64,000 nucleotides of DNA from Burkholderiales bacterium (lineage in GTDB: Bacteria > Pseudomonadota > Gammaproteobacteria > Burkholderiales > Burkholderiaceae_C), in contig CANJJE010000009.1 in assembly GCA_947474755.1 (NCBI GenBank), positions 1-64,000 of the forward strand. The letters run 5' to 3'. A program made the position numbers and the translations under genes. Positions 54,165 through 64,000 of this stretch are shown one piece after another (positions within the stretch are counted from its first letter, which is position 1; every line of letters starts with the position of its first letter). Below the pieces are notes generated by a model. The model saw nothing but the letters and a program-made list of their open reading frames with translations, was not told the DNA's origin and did no database searches.

Positions 54165-55244
54165 GTGAGCTTTCTAGACACCCTGTTAGGCCGTAAACAT
54201 CCCCCGATGATCGGACTCGATATCAGTTCTTCCAGCGTCAAGTTGGTCGAATTGGGGCAAGATGACTCCGGCGCCTACATATTGGAGCGAATTGCCGCCG
54301 AGAGTTTCGAGAAAGGCTGGATCACTGACGGTCAAATCGAGAAATTCGACGAGGTTGCCGACGCGGTGCGTCGGGTAGTCAGCAAGAGCGGAACCAAGAC
54401 CAGGGATGTGGTGATGGCGATGCCGCAATCGTCGGTCATCACCAAGAAGATCATGCTGCCCGCCGGACTGCGCGAAGAAGAGCTCGAGTTGCAGGTCGAA
54501 TCCGAAGCCAATCAATACATCCCGTTTTCGCTCGACGAGGTCAGCCTCGATTTTTGCGTGGTCGGACCCAGCCCGACTTCCGTCGGCGATGTCGAGGTGT
54601 TGATCGCTGCCTCGCGCAAGGATCGCGTGCAGGACCGGCAAGGCCTGGCTGAGGCTGCAGGGCTGCGCCCGGTGGTACTCGACATCGAATCGCATGCCTC
54701 TCTCCTGGCGATGAGCCGGCTTGTCAGTGCATTGCCCAGTGAAGGTCATGATGCGTTGATTGCCCTGTTCGAGATTGGTGCTGACACGACCAGCCTGAAA
54801 GTGCTTCGCGACGGCGAAATACTCTACGACCGTGATCAGGCCTTTGGTGGATCGCAGCTGACACAGCTGATTTCCCGCCAGTACGGTTTTTCCTTCGAGG
54901 AGGCGGAGCAGAAAAAGCTGGCCTCTGACCTGCCGGAAGACTACGCACAGCAGATCCTCGCGCCATTCGTCGACAGCCTGTCTCAGGAAATAGGCCGTGC
55001 GTTGCAGTACTTTTTTACCAGCACACCGCACCACAAGGTTCACTACGTGATGCTGGCTGGAGGGACCGCGACCTTGCCGGGGCTGAAGGACCGGGTGACC
55101 GAACTGACCGGCTTCGCGTCCATGGTCGTCAACCCCTTCGAGAGCATGAAGCTTGGCAGCGCGGTGCGGGAAAGCAAGCTGCGCCGGGAGGCGCCTTCGT
55201 ACCTGACCGCCTGCGGTCTGGCAATGCGGAGGTTCGCCCAGTGA
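54165..55244 (+). CDS. pilM: Type IV pilus assembly protein PilM
   Basis: A 359-residue actin-like cytoplasmic ATP-binding protein of the pilus alignment complex; it binds the N-terminal tail of PilN. IGLDISSSSVKLVEL at the start and MLAGGTATLPGLK near the end are the phosphate and adenosine motifs. Translation begins at GTG 54165, about 9 bases after GGAGG. It heads the pilMNOPQ-aroK-aroB-dgt run and overlaps pilN (GTGA). Confidence 0.96.
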   Translation: MSFLDTLLGRKHPPMIGLDISSSSVKLVELGQDDSGAYILERIAAESFEKGWITDGQIEKFDEVADAVRRVVSKSGTKTRDVVMAMPQSSVITKKIMLPAGLREEELELQVESEANQYIPFSLDEVSLDFCVVGPSPTSVGDVEVLIAASRKDRVQDRQGLAEAAGLRPVVLDIESHASLLAMSRLVSALPSEGHDALIALFEIGADTTSLKVLRDGEILYDRDQAFGGSQLTQLISRQYGFSFEEAEQKKLASDLPEDYAQQILAPFVDSLSQEIGRALQYFFTSTPHHKVHYVMLAGGTATLPGLKDRVTELTGFASMVVNPFESMKLGSAVRESKLRREAPSYLTACGLAMRRFAQ

Positions 55245-55849
55245 TCCTGATCAACCTGCTCCCCCACCGCGAAGAGAAGCGTCGCCGCAAGAAGATCGCC
55301 TTCTTTGTCGGCGTCGGTGTTGCAGCGGCCTTCGGTCTGCTCGCAGTCGGAATCTGGTACGGCATCGTCGAGCAATTGACCTCGTCGCAGCAGGAGCGCA
55401 ACGCCTACCTGACGGCCGAGATCGGCAAGCTCGAGGTCCAGATCAAGGACATCGCCGAGCTGAAAGGCGAGATCGAGTCCCTCAAGGCGCGCCAGAAAGC
55501 CGTTGAAGACCTCCAGATCGATCGCAACGTGCCAGTGCACCTGCTCAATGAGCTGGTGCGGCAGACGCCGGAAGGCGTGTACCTGACCTCGGTGAGGCAA
55601 ACCGGTCAGGTGCTCAACATCCTTGGTGTGGCGCAGACCAACGAGCGGGTCTCCGAGCTCTTGCGCAACACGGCCTACAACTCGGAATGGCTGGTCAAGC
55701 CGGAACTGATCGAGATCAAGGTGTCTGGCGTGCAGGCTGCAGACCGTTCGCAAAAGCGTTTGTTCGACTTTTCGCTTCGGGTCAGCGTCAAGCGGCCCCA
55801 GGAACAGCCAGGCACGGTGCCTGTGGCGCCTGCAGTCAAGAAGGGGTGA
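55241..55849 (+). CDS. pilN: Type IV pilus assembly protein PilN
   Basis: A 202-residue bitopic inner-membrane protein. The cytoplasmic tail INLLPHREEKRRRKK is the PilM-binding motif. One helix (~23-43), a coiled coil (~48-95) and a periplasmic ferredoxin-like domain follow. The GTG start overlaps the pilM stop. Confidence 0.95.
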   Translation: MILINLLPHREEKRRRKKIAFFVGVGVAAAFGLLAVGIWYGIVEQLTSSQQERNAYLTAEIGKLEVQIKDIAELKGEIESLKARQKAVEDLQIDRNVPVHLLNELVRQTPEGVYLTSVRQTGQVLNILGVAQTNERVSELLRNTAYNSEWLVKPELIEIKVSGVQAADRSQKRLFDFSLRVSVKRPQEQPGTVPVAPAVKKG

Positions 55850-55854
55850 CATCG

Positions 55855-56553
55855 ATGGCCACCTCCCCTACTCCCAGCATCTCCACCGGAAGCATCGACT
55901 TGAACACGGTGTTCCAGGACGCCGCTTCGCAATTTCGAGGCCTCGACCCGAATCAGCCAGGCCAATGGCCGGCGTTGCCCAAACTTGTCGCCTGGAGCTT
56001 TGTGGCCGTTGTGGTCGTCGTCATGGGCTGGTTCAATCTGCTCTCCGATGCGCACGACCACTTCGACGCCGAAGTCGCCAAGGAGCCTGCCCTCAAGGAG
56101 GACTACCGCAACAAGCTTGGCCAGGCGGTCAATCTCAGCGAATTGCGCAAGCAGAAGCTGCAGGTCGAGGAGTACGTGACCCAGTTGGAGAAGCAGTTGC
56201 CTGGCAAGGCCGAAATGGACGCGTTGCTGTCCGACATCAATCAGGCGGGCCTGGGTCGAGGCCTGCAGTTCGAGTTGTTCCGTCCGGGACAGAGCGTGGT
56301 CAAGGACTATTACGCCGAACTGCCGATCGCGCTTCGGGTGTCGGGTCGGTACCACGATGTCGGCGCCTTCGCTGCCGACGTGGCGAACCTCTCGCGCATC
56401 GTCACGCTGCACGACATCTCGATTGAAGGCAATCGCGGCGCTGACAATTTGGTGATGGAGGCAACGGCACGCACCTACCGCTACCTCGATACCACTGAGC
56501 TCGAATCGATACGCAAGTCCAATGCGGCCAAGAGGCCGGGAGGCACCCCATGA
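55855..56553 (+). CDS. pilO: Type IV pilus assembly protein PilO
   Basis: A 232-residue protein with one membrane helix (~47-65), a coiled coil (~80-120, LRKQKLQVEEYVTQLEKQL) and a periplasmic domain; it pairs with PilN and contacts PilP. ATG at 55855, 5 bases after the pilN stop. The frame opens upstream inside pilN, but homology starts here. Confidence 0.95.
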   Translation: MATSPTPSISTGSIDLNTVFQDAASQFRGLDPNQPGQWPALPKLVAWSFVAVVVVVMGWFNLLSDAHDHFDAEVAKEPALKEDYRNKLGQAVNLSELRKQKLQVEEYVTQLEKQLPGKAEMDALLSDINQAGLGRGLQFELFRPGQSVVKDYYAELPIALRVSGRYHDVGAFAADVANLSRIVTLHDISIEGNRGADNLVMEATARTYRYLDTTELESIRKSNAAKRPGGTP

Positions 56554-57095
56554 ACTGCCTTCGCACTGACCGTTTCAGCTCGCTTGCTGTCTTCTGCTGC
56601 GCATTGCTGCTGGCCGCTTGCAGTGGTGACCAGCAGGAGCTGGCTCAGTGGATGGATCAGCAGCGCAAGGAAGTCAAACCGAACGTGCAGCCGATCTCGC
56701 CGCCGAAGAAGTTCGATCCGCAGCCTTACACCACTGGTGAGGTCGTCGAACCATTCAGTGCGCAAAAGCTTGCGGTGGCCATCAAGCAGGAGTCTCGGCA
56801 GCCGAATTCGCTGCTGCAGTCCGAGATCAACCGGCGCCCCGAGCCGCTGGAAGCTTATCCGCTCGACAGCGTCAGGATGGTGGGCAGCGTCATCCGTGGC
56901 AAGCAGCCTTTCGTGCTGCTCCAGGTCAACAGGCTGCTCTACCAGGTCAAGCTGGGCGATTACATCGGCCAGAACTATGGAAAGATCATCAAGATCACAG
57001 AAACCGATATGTCCCTCCGGGAGATCGTGCAGGACGCATCAGGTGAATGGATCGAGCGCACCAGTTCGATCCAACTCCAGGAGAACGCTCGATGA
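56550..57095 (+). CDS. pilP: Type IV pilus inner-membrane lipoprotein PilP
   Basis: A 181-residue lipoprotein with lipobox LAAC (Cys24), a disordered linker that binds PilN/PilO, and a beta-sandwich HR-like domain (MVGSVIRGKQPFVLLQV, YQVKLGDYIGQNYGKI) that contacts the PilQ N-domains. Starts on the pilO stop (ATGA). Confidence 0.96.
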   Translation: MNCLRTDRFSSLAVFCCALLLAACSGDQQELAQWMDQQRKEVKPNVQPISPPKKFDPQPYTTGEVVEPFSAQKLAVAIKQESRQPNSLLQSEINRRPEPLEAYPLDSVRMVGSVIRGKQPFVLLQVNRLLYQVKLGDYIGQNYGKIIKITETDMSLREIVQDASGEWIERTSSIQLQENAR

Positions 57096-59275
57096 AGGCC
57101 ATGCAGGACAAATTCAACATGGGTAGTGAATGGCGAGCGCGTCTGTGGACGCTGGTCTTGTTATGCGGCGCTTGTTTTTCGGTCATGGCGCAAACCGCGA
57201 TCCAGTCGATCAACAGCTCGCTGCAAGCAGGCACCGAAGTTATTCGGATCGAGCTGTCAGAACCGCTCGCAGCGCTCCCGAAGGGCTTCGTGGTGCAGAC
57301 GCCGCCTCGCATCGCCATTGATCTGCCCGGAGTAGGTAACGCGACGGGCAAGCCGGTCGTTGAGGTCAACCAGGGCAATCTGCGTTCAGTCAACATTGCG
57401 CAGTCCGAGGAGCGGACTCGGCTGGTACTCAATCTGCGTCAGCCGGCCACCTACCGCGCGGAGCTCCAAGGCACGGCGCTGGTGATCGTGCTCGAATCGA
57501 ATGCCTCTCCGGAGGTGGCGAACGCAACGGCTACCGCGACCCAGCCGCCGACCCGGTTTGCCGAGCCCCAGAACCGCCAGCAGTTGCCGCTCAGGGACAT
57601 TGACTTCCGGCGCGGCGCCGATGGTGCCGGTCGCGTGGTGGTCGACCTGGCGAACAACCAGGTCGGTGTCGATATCCGTCAGCAGGGCAAGGGCCTGGTC
57701 GTCGAGTTCCTGCAATCAAGCCTGCCTGATGTGCTGCGCCGTCGTCTGGACGTCACTGATTTCGGCACGCCGGTGCAAACCGTTTCGACGGTACAGGTCG
57801 GAGATCGTGTCCGCATGGTGATCGAGCCACGCGGCGACTGGGAACACAGCGCTTACCAGAGCGACAACCAGTTTGTGGTCGAGGTCCGTGCGCAGAAGAT
57901 CGACCCGAACAAGCTCACGCAGGGTCCCGGTTTTGCCGGCGAGAAGCTGTCGTTGAATTTCCAGAACATCGAAGTGCGTGCGCTGCTGCAGGTCATTGCC
58001 GACTTCACCAACTTCAACGTGGTCACGAGCGACACCGTGACGGGCAATGTGACCTTGCGTCTGAAGGACGTGCCCTGGGACCAGGCGCTCGACATCATCT
58101 TGCAGGCCAAGGGTCTGGGTCTGCGCAAATCGGGCAATGTGATCCTGATTGCACCGAAGGACGAACTGGCTGCGAAGGAAAAAGCAGACCTCGAGTCGAA
58201 GCTGCAGATTGCCGCCCTGGAGCCAGTGCGCACACAGGCGTTCCAGTTGAACTACACCAAGGCCGAGGAAATTGCGCGCGGCCTGACGGGACAGAACTCC
58301 GGCCAGGGGGGCGGGGGGTCTGGCGGTAGTGGGTCGACCACGACGCGCATCCTGTCGCCGCGCGGTAGCGTGCTCTACGAGACGCGTACCAACCAGCTGT
58401 TCGTCAGCGACACCCCGTCGAAGCTGCAGGAAATCCAGGAGCTGATCGCGAAGATCGACATCCCCGTGCGCCAGGTGTTGATCGAGGCCCGCATCGTCGA
58501 AGCCGACGACTCGTTTGGCCGTTCGCTGGGTGTGCGTCTGGGTGTCAATGATGCCCGCGCCGGCTCCAATGCGGGCTTCAGCGTCGGCGGCAGTCAGCGG
58601 GTCGCGATCGGTGGCAACCTGAACGTGGTCGGTAACCGCACCGGCCAGACCGCCACCGTGCCGCTGCTCAGCGATACCAACTTCCTCAACCTGCCAGCCT
58701 CGGCACAGGGGGGCTTTCAGCCCGCATCGTTTGCACTGTCTCTGTTCGGGTCTGGCCTGAACCGGTTCCTGAACCTTGAACTGTCAGCACTCGAAGCCGA
58801 TGGCCGCGGCAAGGTGGTGTCCAGTCCGCGCATCGTGACGGCCGACCAGATCAAGGCCATCATCAAGCAGGGCACGAAGATTCCCTATCAGCGGGCCACA
58901 TCCAGCGGCGCTACATCGATCGAGTTCGTTGACGCGACCCTGAAGCTGGATGTGACGCCGCAGATCACCCCCGAGGGCAACGTCATTCTGGACGTCATCG
59001 TCAACAAGGACAGCGTCGGCGCCGTGACCAACAACGTTCCGTCGATCGACACCAAATCGATTCAGACGCAGGTCCTGGTGGAAAACGGCGGCACAGTAGT
59101 CATTGGCGGGATCTTCGAGCAGACGGATCGATCCGACGTGGTGCAGGTGCCTTTGCTCGGCGATATTCCGGTAGTCGGCAACCTTTTCAAGACCCGTACC
59201 AACTCGAGCCGAAAAACCGAACTGCTGATCTTCCTGACGCCCAAGGTGGTCAGCGAACGCACCGCCGCGCGCTGA
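57092..59275 (+). CDS. pilQ: Type IV pilus secretin PilQ
   Basis: A 727-residue outer-membrane secretin. Signal peptide, two AMIN domains (~30-270) that bind peptidoglycan, then N0 (LSLNFQNIEVRALLQVI), N1 and the secretin core with VPLLGDIPVVGNLFK and closing RKTELLIFLTPKVV. A Gly/Ser-rich loop lies near 420. The ATG at 57092 overlaps the pilP stop (ATGA). Confidence 0.97.
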   Translation: MKAMQDKFNMGSEWRARLWTLVLLCGACFSVMAQTAIQSINSSLQAGTEVIRIELSEPLAALPKGFVVQTPPRIAIDLPGVGNATGKPVVEVNQGNLRSVNIAQSEERTRLVLNLRQPATYRAELQGTALVIVLESNASPEVANATATATQPPTRFAEPQNRQQLPLRDIDFRRGADGAGRVVVDLANNQVGVDIRQQGKGLVVEFLQSSLPDVLRRRLDVTDFGTPVQTVSTVQVGDRVRMVIEPRGDWEHSAYQSDNQFVVEVRAQKIDPNKLTQGPGFAGEKLSLNFQNIEVRALLQVIADFTNFNVVTSDTVTGNVTLRLKDVPWDQALDIILQAKGLGLRKSGNVILIAPKDELAAKEKADLESKLQIAALEPVRTQAFQLNYTKAEEIARGLTGQNSGQGGGGSGGSGSTTTRILSPRGSVLYETRTNQLFVSDTPSKLQEIQELIAKIDIPVRQVLIEARIVEADDSFGRSLGVRLGVNDARAGSNAGFSVGGSQRVAIGGNLNVVGNRTGQTATVPLLSDTNFLNLPASAQGGFQPASFALSLFGSGLNRFLNLELSALEADGRGKVVSSPRIVTADQIKAIIKQGTKIPYQRATSSGATSIEFVDATLKLDVTPQITPEGNVILDVIVNKDSVGAVTNNVPSIDTKSIQTQVLVENGGTVVIGGIFEQTDRSDVVQVPLLGDIPVVGNLFKTRTNSSRKTELLIFLTPKVVSERTAAR

Positions 59276-59311
59276 GCGTCGGCCTGCGGCACAGCGCGGC
59301 TCCAGAGCGAG

Positions 59312-59878
59312 ATGTTCGTCAGCCTGATCGGCATGCCCGGCGGCGGCAAGTCGACAGTCGGGCGTAATCTGGCGCGGCGCCTGGGGGTGCCCTTCAGCGA
59401 CAGCGATGCGGTCATCGAAAGGCGGATCGGCTGCACCATCCGCGAGTTCTTCGAGGCCGAAGGTGAAGAGCGCTTTCGCGATGTCGAGCAGGACGTGATC
59501 GCCGAACTCGTGCGCGCTGACTGCGGCGTGCTCGCTACGGGTGGCGGAGTGGTGATGCGCGATGCCAATCGCCACGCACTGCACCGGCACACCACGGTGA
59601 TCTACCTGCGCTCGACCCCGGAAGAATTGTTTCGACGTCTGCGGCACGATACCCACCGACCCTTGCTGCAAGTCGCTGATCCGCTGGCGCGGCTGCGAGC
59701 GCTGTTTCAGGTTCGCGATCCGCTCTATCAGAGCGTGGCGCATTTCGTCATCGAGACCGGGCGCCCATCAGTGCACAACCTGGTCAACATGCTGCTCATG
59801 CAACTCGAGCTTGCCGGCGTGCTGCCGATGGACACGGTGCCTTCGCCCGTCGATGGGATCGAGCCGCTGCTGCACTGA
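59312..59878 (+). CDS. aroK: Shikimate kinase
   Basis: A 188-residue kinase of the aromatic amino acid pathway, making shikimate 3-phosphate. Walker [10 protein letters not shown] at 7-15, the shikimate-binding [17 protein letters not shown], and GGGVV are present, with the lid Arg in HRPLL. Unlike E. coli AroK the loop reads MPGGGKS. The C-terminal ~20 residues extend beyond the fold. Linked to pilQ and aroB as in many proteobacteria. Confidence 0.95.
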   Translation: MFVSLIGMPGGGKSTVGRNLARRLGVPFSDSDAVIERRIGCTIREFFEAEGEERFRDVEQDVIAELVRADCGVLATGGGVVMRDANRHALHRHTTVIYLRSTPEELFRRLRHDTHRPLLQVADPLARLRALFQVRDPLYQSVAHFVIETGRPSVHNLVNMLLMQLELAGVLPMDTVPSPVDGIEPLLH

Positions 59879-59918
59879 TCCCTCGTCGATCGCTGCAGCG
59901 GCGCGTCAAAATACGCCC

Positions 59919-61040
59919 ATGACGATTTCGCCACAGATCCCACCGTCCAGGCTTGCGCCCACCACGCAGCTCAGCATCGACCTGGGCGACCGGGGCTATC
60001 AGATCCAGATCGGTTGCGGGCTGCTTGATCGCGAGGATTGCGTGGCCTGTGGCGCCAAGTCATCCCAGGCGCTGATCGTCACCAACACCACCGTTGCCCC
60101 GCTGTATGCCGAGCGGCTGCAACGCGTGCTCGCCGCGCACCATTCGCGCGTCGACACGATCGCCTTGCCCGACGGCGAAGTCCACAAGGACTGGGATACG
60201 CTGAACCTGATCTTCGACCGTCTGCTCGGTGATGGCTTCGACCGCAAGACGGTGATCTATGCGCTGGGCGGGGGCGTGATCGGCGACATGACTGGTTTTG
60301 CCGCGGCCTGCTACATGCGCGGTGTGGCTTATGTGCAGGTGCCGACCACGCTGCTGGCGCAAGTCGATTCATCGGTCGGTGGCAAGACCGCCATCAATCA
60401 CCCGGCAGGCAAGAACATGATCGGCGCGTTCTACCAGCCGCTGCGTGTGATCGCCGACCTCGACACGCTGGACACGCTGCCTGACCGCGAGATCTCGGCC
60501 GGGCTCGCCGAGGTCATCAAGTACGGGCCGATCGCCGACGACGATTTTCTGGGCTGGATCGAGCAGCACATCGATGCCTTGCGCGCGCGGGACAAGTCGG
60601 CGTTGGCGCATGCGGTGCGGCGCTCGTGCGAGATCAAGGCGTGGGTCGTCGGGCAGGACGAACGGGAATCGGGCCTGCGCGCCATTCTCAATTTCGGTCA
60701 CACCTTCGGCCATGCGATCGAAGCCGGGCTCGGCTTCGGCACCTGGCTGCACGGCGAGGCGGTCGGTTGCGGCATGGTGATGGCGGCCGACCTGTCGGTG
60801 CGCTGCGGCCTGATCGATGGGGCCTATGCGGCGCGTATTGCAAGGTTGATCGAGCGTGCCGGTTTGCCGATCCGCGGACCTCGCCTCGGCGCGTCTCGCT
60901 ACCTCGACTTGATGCGCATCGACAAGAAGTCCGAATCCGGCCAGATCCGCTTCGTGCTGATCGACGCGCCTGGCCGGGCCGGTGTGCATCCGGCCGACGA
61001 CGCGCTGGTCGCCGAGGTGATCGACGCGCACTCGGTGTGA
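59919..61040 (+). CDS. aroB: 3-dehydroquinate synthase
   Basis: A 373-residue NAD- and metal-dependent cyclase that makes 3-dehydroquinate. Landmarks: [36 protein letters not shown], the first metal ligand in [10 protein letters not shown] and the histidines in [11 protein letters not shown] and LHGEAV. ATG at 59919, 40 bases after aroK. Its stop overlaps dgt (GTGA). Confidence 0.97.
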   Translation: MTISPQIPPSRLAPTTQLSIDLGDRGYQIQIGCGLLDREDCVACGAKSSQALIVTNTTVAPLYAERLQRVLAAHHSRVDTIALPDGEVHKDWDTLNLIFDRLLGDGFDRKTVIYALGGGVIGDMTGFAAACYMRGVAYVQVPTTLLAQVDSSVGGKTAINHPAGKNMIGAFYQPLRVIADLDTLDTLPDREISAGLAEVIKYGPIADDDFLGWIEQHIDALRARDKSALAHAVRRSCEIKAWVVGQDERESGLRAILNFGHTFGHAIEAGLGFGTWLHGEAVGCGMVMAADLSVRCGLIDGAYAARIARLIERAGLPIRGPRLGASRYLDLMRIDKKSESGQIRFVLIDAPGRAGVHPADDALVAEVIDAHSV

Positions 61041-62224
61041 GCACGATTTCCAGCGCGGATCTTGCGCCGTATGCAAGCGCACCCGAACGCAGCCGAGGCT
61101 GTCGATACCCTGAACCCTGTGTGCCGGGTCAGACCGTGTTCCAGCGCGACCGTGACCGGGTCATCCACAGCACTTCGTTCCGTCGCCTGGCCTACAAGAC
61201 ACAGGTCTTCCTCAATCACGAGGGTGACCTGTTCCGCACGCGGATCACCCACTCGCTGGAAGTCGCTCAGCTGGCGCGTTCGATCGCGCGATCACTGCGG
61301 CTGAACGAGGACCTTTGCGAGGTGATCTCGCTGGCGCATGACCTCGGCCACACACCGTTCGGGCACGCCGGGCAGCATGCGCTCGACGACTGCGTTCGCG
61401 CTGCAGATCCGGACAGCCTCGGCTTCGAACATAACGCGCAGAGCCTTCGGGTGGTCGATCACCTGGAGCAACAATGCCTCACCCACGACGGGCTCAATCT
61501 CAGCTTCGAGGCCCGCGAAGGCATCCTGAAGCACTGTTCGCATCGGCACGCGCTGGCGCTCGAGGCTGCAGAACCCGGCGGCGTGGGATCGCGTTTTCTC
61601 GAGCGCTCGCGTCCCAGTCTCGAAGCCCAGCTGTGCAATGTGGCCGATGAGCTGGCCTACAACGCGCATGACATCGACGACGGCGTTCGTGCCGGTTTGC
61701 TGGACCACGAGCAGCTGCTCGAGTTGCCGTTCTTCCTCCAGATTCATCGGCAGGTTCTCGCCGAGCACCCCTCGGCGAACGGGCGCAGGCTGCTGTTCGA
61801 GGTGATTCGTCGGATGCTGTCGCATCAGGTCAGCGACCTGATCGCAGCGTCGAGTGCGCGGATTGCGGGCGATGGGCCGGTCAATGCCGCCGAGGTTGCC
61901 CAGGCGCCCGCCCTGGTGACGTGCGGTGACGAGGTATCTGCAGCGTCGGCGCAGCTCAAGGCGTTCCTGCGCCTGCAGCTCTACCAGCACCCGCGTGTGG
62001 TGGCCGCCAACGATGTGGTTCGGCAGGTCGTGCGCGACCTGTTTCACGCCTACCTCGAGGCGCCCGAGCAGATGTCGCCGTCGCATGCAGTGCGCACCCC
62101 CCTGAAGCTGGCGATCACCGACTACATCGCAGGCATGACCGATCGCTTTGCCCTGCGCGAACACGCTCGGCTGTTCGGCGATCAGCTCACCAGCCAGCTG
62201 CCGCGCCAACTATTGCCGTTCTGA
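61037..62224 (+). CDS. dgt: Deoxyguanosinetriphosphate triphosphohydrolase-like protein
   Basis: A 395-residue HD-domain dNTP triphosphohydrolase. Metal-binding set: [21 protein letters not shown] (HD), and a later Asp in [17 protein letters not shown] is the family motif. Such enzymes split dNTPs to deoxynucleosides and triphosphate and adjust nucleotide pools. The GTG start at 61037 overlaps the aroB stop. It ends the pilM-dgt run. Confidence 0.93.
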   Translation: MSTISSADLAPYASAPERSRGCRYPEPCVPGQTVFQRDRDRVIHSTSFRRLAYKTQVFLNHEGDLFRTRITHSLEVAQLARSIARSLRLNEDLCEVISLAHDLGHTPFGHAGQHALDDCVRAADPDSLGFEHNAQSLRVVDHLEQQCLTHDGLNLSFEAREGILKHCSHRHALALEAAEPGGVGSRFLERSRPSLEAQLCNVADELAYNAHDIDDGVRAGLLDHEQLLELPFFLQIHRQVLAEHPSANGRRLLFEVIRRMLSHQVSDLIAASSARIAGDGPVNAAEVAQAPALVTCGDEVSAASAQLKAFLRLQLYQHPRVVAANDVVRQVVRDLFHAYLEAPEQMSPSHAVRTPLKLAITDYIAGMTDRFALREHARLFGDQLTSQLPRQLLPF

Positions 62225-62321
62225 GCATCTGGCAGCTTCCCGTCCGACAGGCGGCCGTTGAAGGCAGACCAACGGCAGCACCTTGCCGGCACGCCGCTCT
62301 GTGTTTCGCAACAATCGCCGC

Positions 62322-62930
62322 ATGAATGTGATCCATTCCCGCTGGCAGGCCTTGCGTACGTCGTCTGCACGCGCGCAGGAGGGTTTCACGCTGGTCGAAA
62401 TCCTGGTGGCAATCGTTGTGCTGTCGTTCGGTGTTCTCGGCGTCGTGGGCATGCAGGCAGCTGCCTTGCAGTCCAACCGTTCCGCGCGCAACCAGTCGAT
62501 CGCGGTGGCGCTCGGGCGTGAGCTCGGCGACATGATGCGCGGCAACAAGGGCGTGGCCCTCGCAACCTCGTCCACAGACAACCCCTACCTGATCGCCAAC
62601 TACACCGGGACTGCGCCGACGATCACTGCCAATTGCTTCACCGGCGCCTGCGCCACCCCCAAGGCCGTGGCCCAGTACGACATGGATCAGTGGCTGGCCC
62701 GGGTCAAGGCCGCGTTGCCCCAGGCCCGCGTGGTGGTCTGCTTCGATGACACCCCTTACGGATCAACCACCGGGCAGCCCCAGTGGGCCTGCAACAGTGC
62801 CGCGAACCAGACCCTGGTGGTCAAGATTGGCTGGACCCAGCAAGGGCTTCAGGCGTCTGACGCCGCCATCAAGGCTTCCGATGGTTTGCCGGGCGTGGTC
62901 CTTCCCTTGATTGCGGGCAGTTCGACATGA
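62322..62930 (+). CDS. pilV: Type IV pilus minor pilin PilV
   Basis: A 202-residue prepilin-like protein: leader ending RAQEG, then FTLVEILVAIVVLSFGVLGV, typical for PilV, and a C-terminal domain with a few cysteines (NCFTGACATP, VVCFDDTP). It opens a minor-pilin operon that primes pilus assembly. ATG at 62322; no good Shine-Dalgarno sequence. Overlaps pilW (ATGA). Confidence 0.92.
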   Translation: MNVIHSRWQALRTSSARAQEGFTLVEILVAIVVLSFGVLGVVGMQAAALQSNRSARNQSIAVALGRELGDMMRGNKGVALATSSTDNPYLIANYTGTAPTITANCFTGACATPKAVAQYDMDQWLARVKAALPQARVVVCFDDTPYGSTTGQPQWACNSAANQTLVVKIGWTQQGLQASDAAIKASDGLPGVVLPLIAGSST

Positions 62931-63988
62931 GGTCCGTCATCGTCGCTTCGGACACGATCCGCCGCCGGTCTCGCCAGACCGGCCTCACGCTCGTCGAATT
63001 GCTGGTTGCGCTCACCCTCGGCTTGCTGGTGACGCTCGCCGCTGTGGCCTCGCTGCTGATCGGCCGACAAGGGTTCACTTCGGTGGACCAGTCCTCTCAG
63101 TTGCGAGAGAACGCCCGCTTCTCCGCCAGCCTGATCCAACGCATCGTCATCCAGGCCGGCTATGAAGGCCATCGGGATGGCGCGACCTCCAGCACATGGC
63201 GCTACTTCTGTTCGGGTTCGGGCCTGCCCTGTGGCGACATCGATGGTGACAAGAACCCGGGAATCGTCGGTTTCGACAACGCACTGGTGGGCAGCTTGAC
63301 GCTGCCCTCCGGACTGGTCAGCGGAAACCGCAGCACCGGGTGCGGCACCGTGACCGATACCAGCTGTCTCAATGGCAGCGACATCCTCGCCGTGCGCTAC
63401 TGGGGCGACAGTCGTGCCGGTGCCGCTGCCGGCGATGGCTCGATGATCAGCTGCGGCGGCGCTCCTGAAATTGATGGCAACGTGCCGGCTTACAGCATCT
63501 TCCACGTTGCGCGCAGCGCCTCCGGCGAACCCACGCTCGCCTGCACCTACCGTGACTCGACCGGTAGCTGGCAGACCGTGCCGCTGATGCAGGGCGTCGA
63601 AGGCTTCCAGGTGTTGTACGGCGTGGACAACCTGACTCCAGGCTCCGCACCGCCGGCGGCAGGCAGCATCGGCTTCGATGATGTCCCTGACCGCTATCTT
63701 CGTGCTTCCCAGCTGACGGTGACAGGCAATGCCAATGCCACCATGGACAACTGGCGACGCGTTCGAAGCGTGCGCATCGGCTTGCTGCTGCGTGGTGGCC
63801 CTGGTTCTGCGATAGACAGCGCCGCCACCGGCCAGAGCTATGAGGTACTGGGCTCTGGGTTGACCGACGCCACCAACGACGTGGGGTCCTCGCTCACTGT
63901 CTCTGCCGATGGCCGCCTGCGCCAGAGCATGGTGTTCACCGTGCACCTGCGCAACCGACAGTACGTGATGCCGCCGACATGGAATTAG
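62927..63988 (+). CDS. pilW: Type IV pilus minor pilin PilW
   Basis: A 353-residue minor pilin with leader ending RRSRQTG and mature start LTLVELLVALTLGLLVTLA. The LRENARFSASLIQRIVIQAGY block is characteristic of PilW. The globular part is Cys- and Gly-rich. Starts on the pilV stop. Confidence 0.93.
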   Translation: MRSVIVASDTIRRRSRQTGLTLVELLVALTLGLLVTLAAVASLLIGRQGFTSVDQSSQLRENARFSASLIQRIVIQAGYEGHRDGATSSTWRYFCSGSGLPCGDIDGDKNPGIVGFDNALVGSLTLPSGLVSGNRSTGCGTVTDTSCLNGSDILAVRYWGDSRAGAAAGDGSMISCGGAPEIDGNVPAYSIFHVARSASGEPTLACTYRDSTGSWQTVPLMQGVEGFQVLYGVDNLTPGSAPPAAGSIGFDDVPDRYLRASQLTVTGNANATMDNWRRVRSVRIGLLLRGGPGSAIDSAATGQSYEVLGSGLTDATNDVGSSLTVSADGRLRQSMVFTVHLRNRQYVMPPTWN

Positions 63989-63993
63989 TGGCC

Positions 63994-64000
63994 ATGACAC
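63994..64000 (+). CDS. Probable start of the next minor-pilin gene (pilX-like), cut by the window end
   Basis: An ATG follows the pilW stop codon by 5 bases. In related operons pilX stands here, but only two codons are visible, so the call rests on position alone. Confidence 0.3.

Overview
The window is a GC-rich, densely coded bacterial chromosome segment. Gene order and content point to a betaproteobacterium of the order Burkholderiales. The markers are mrcA/pilMNOPQ-aroK-aroB-dgt, cyaY/lptM-lysA, rplM-rpsI-erpA/anmK/M23/tyrS, a two-gene cyanophycin synthetase locus, 16-strand-type porins and a gspC gene split from the other gsp genes. I saw no phage, integrase, insertion sequence, CRISPR array, tRNA or rRNA. 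Almost everything looks like core or long-resident chromosome, not a recent island.

Layout. 1-403 is the tail of an EAL-domain phosphodiesterase. 446-8297 is a cyanophycin (multi-L-arginyl-poly-L-aspartate) locus: an ABC exporter with a DUF1854 partner on the minus strand, divergent from two cyanophycin synthetase genes, of which the first has lost its ligase ATP site. 8267-12637 is a minus-strand run: ribbon-helix-helix regulator, PHB-depolymerase-family esterase, exported methyltransferase, alpha/beta hydrolase and a cysteine-type exporter. 12787-14741 is htpG behind a near-perfect heat-shock promoter. 14752-24439 holds housekeeping genes: srkA, a DUF2726 protein, rplM-rpsI, erpA, anmK, an M23 peptidase, tyrS, a 5'-nucleotidase and a Lon-like AAA+ ATPase.

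24582-36103 is a complete type II secretion system, gspGHIJKLMNDEF on the minus strand with gspC divergent. 36128-38773 is ilvA with a divergent CobT-family gene downstream. 38847-38976 holds a candidate small RNA gene between ilvA and an osmC-type gene. Then come coq7, two unlike porins, a DUF3047 lipoprotein and a five-gene peptide-type ABC importer interrupted by a hairpin repeat. 49584-51509 is lysA, lptM and cyaY. 51536-62224 is mrcA divergent from pilMNOPQ-aroK-aroB-dgt. The window ends in a minor-pilin operon (pilV, pilW, start of a third gene).

How it fits together. Two envelope machines related through secretins and prepilin-like proteins (type II secretion and type IV pili) sit about 20 kb apart. 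Carbon and nitrogen storage is represented by cyanophycin synthesis and by a PHB-depolymerase-family esterase. The items I would look at first are the candidate small RNA at 38847-38939 with an anti-Shine-Dalgarno stretch, the cyanophycin exporter/DUF1854 pair with the degenerate synthetase, the CobT homologue missing the usual catalytic motifs, and the lipoprotein gene whose signal peptide extends upstream of every standard start codon.
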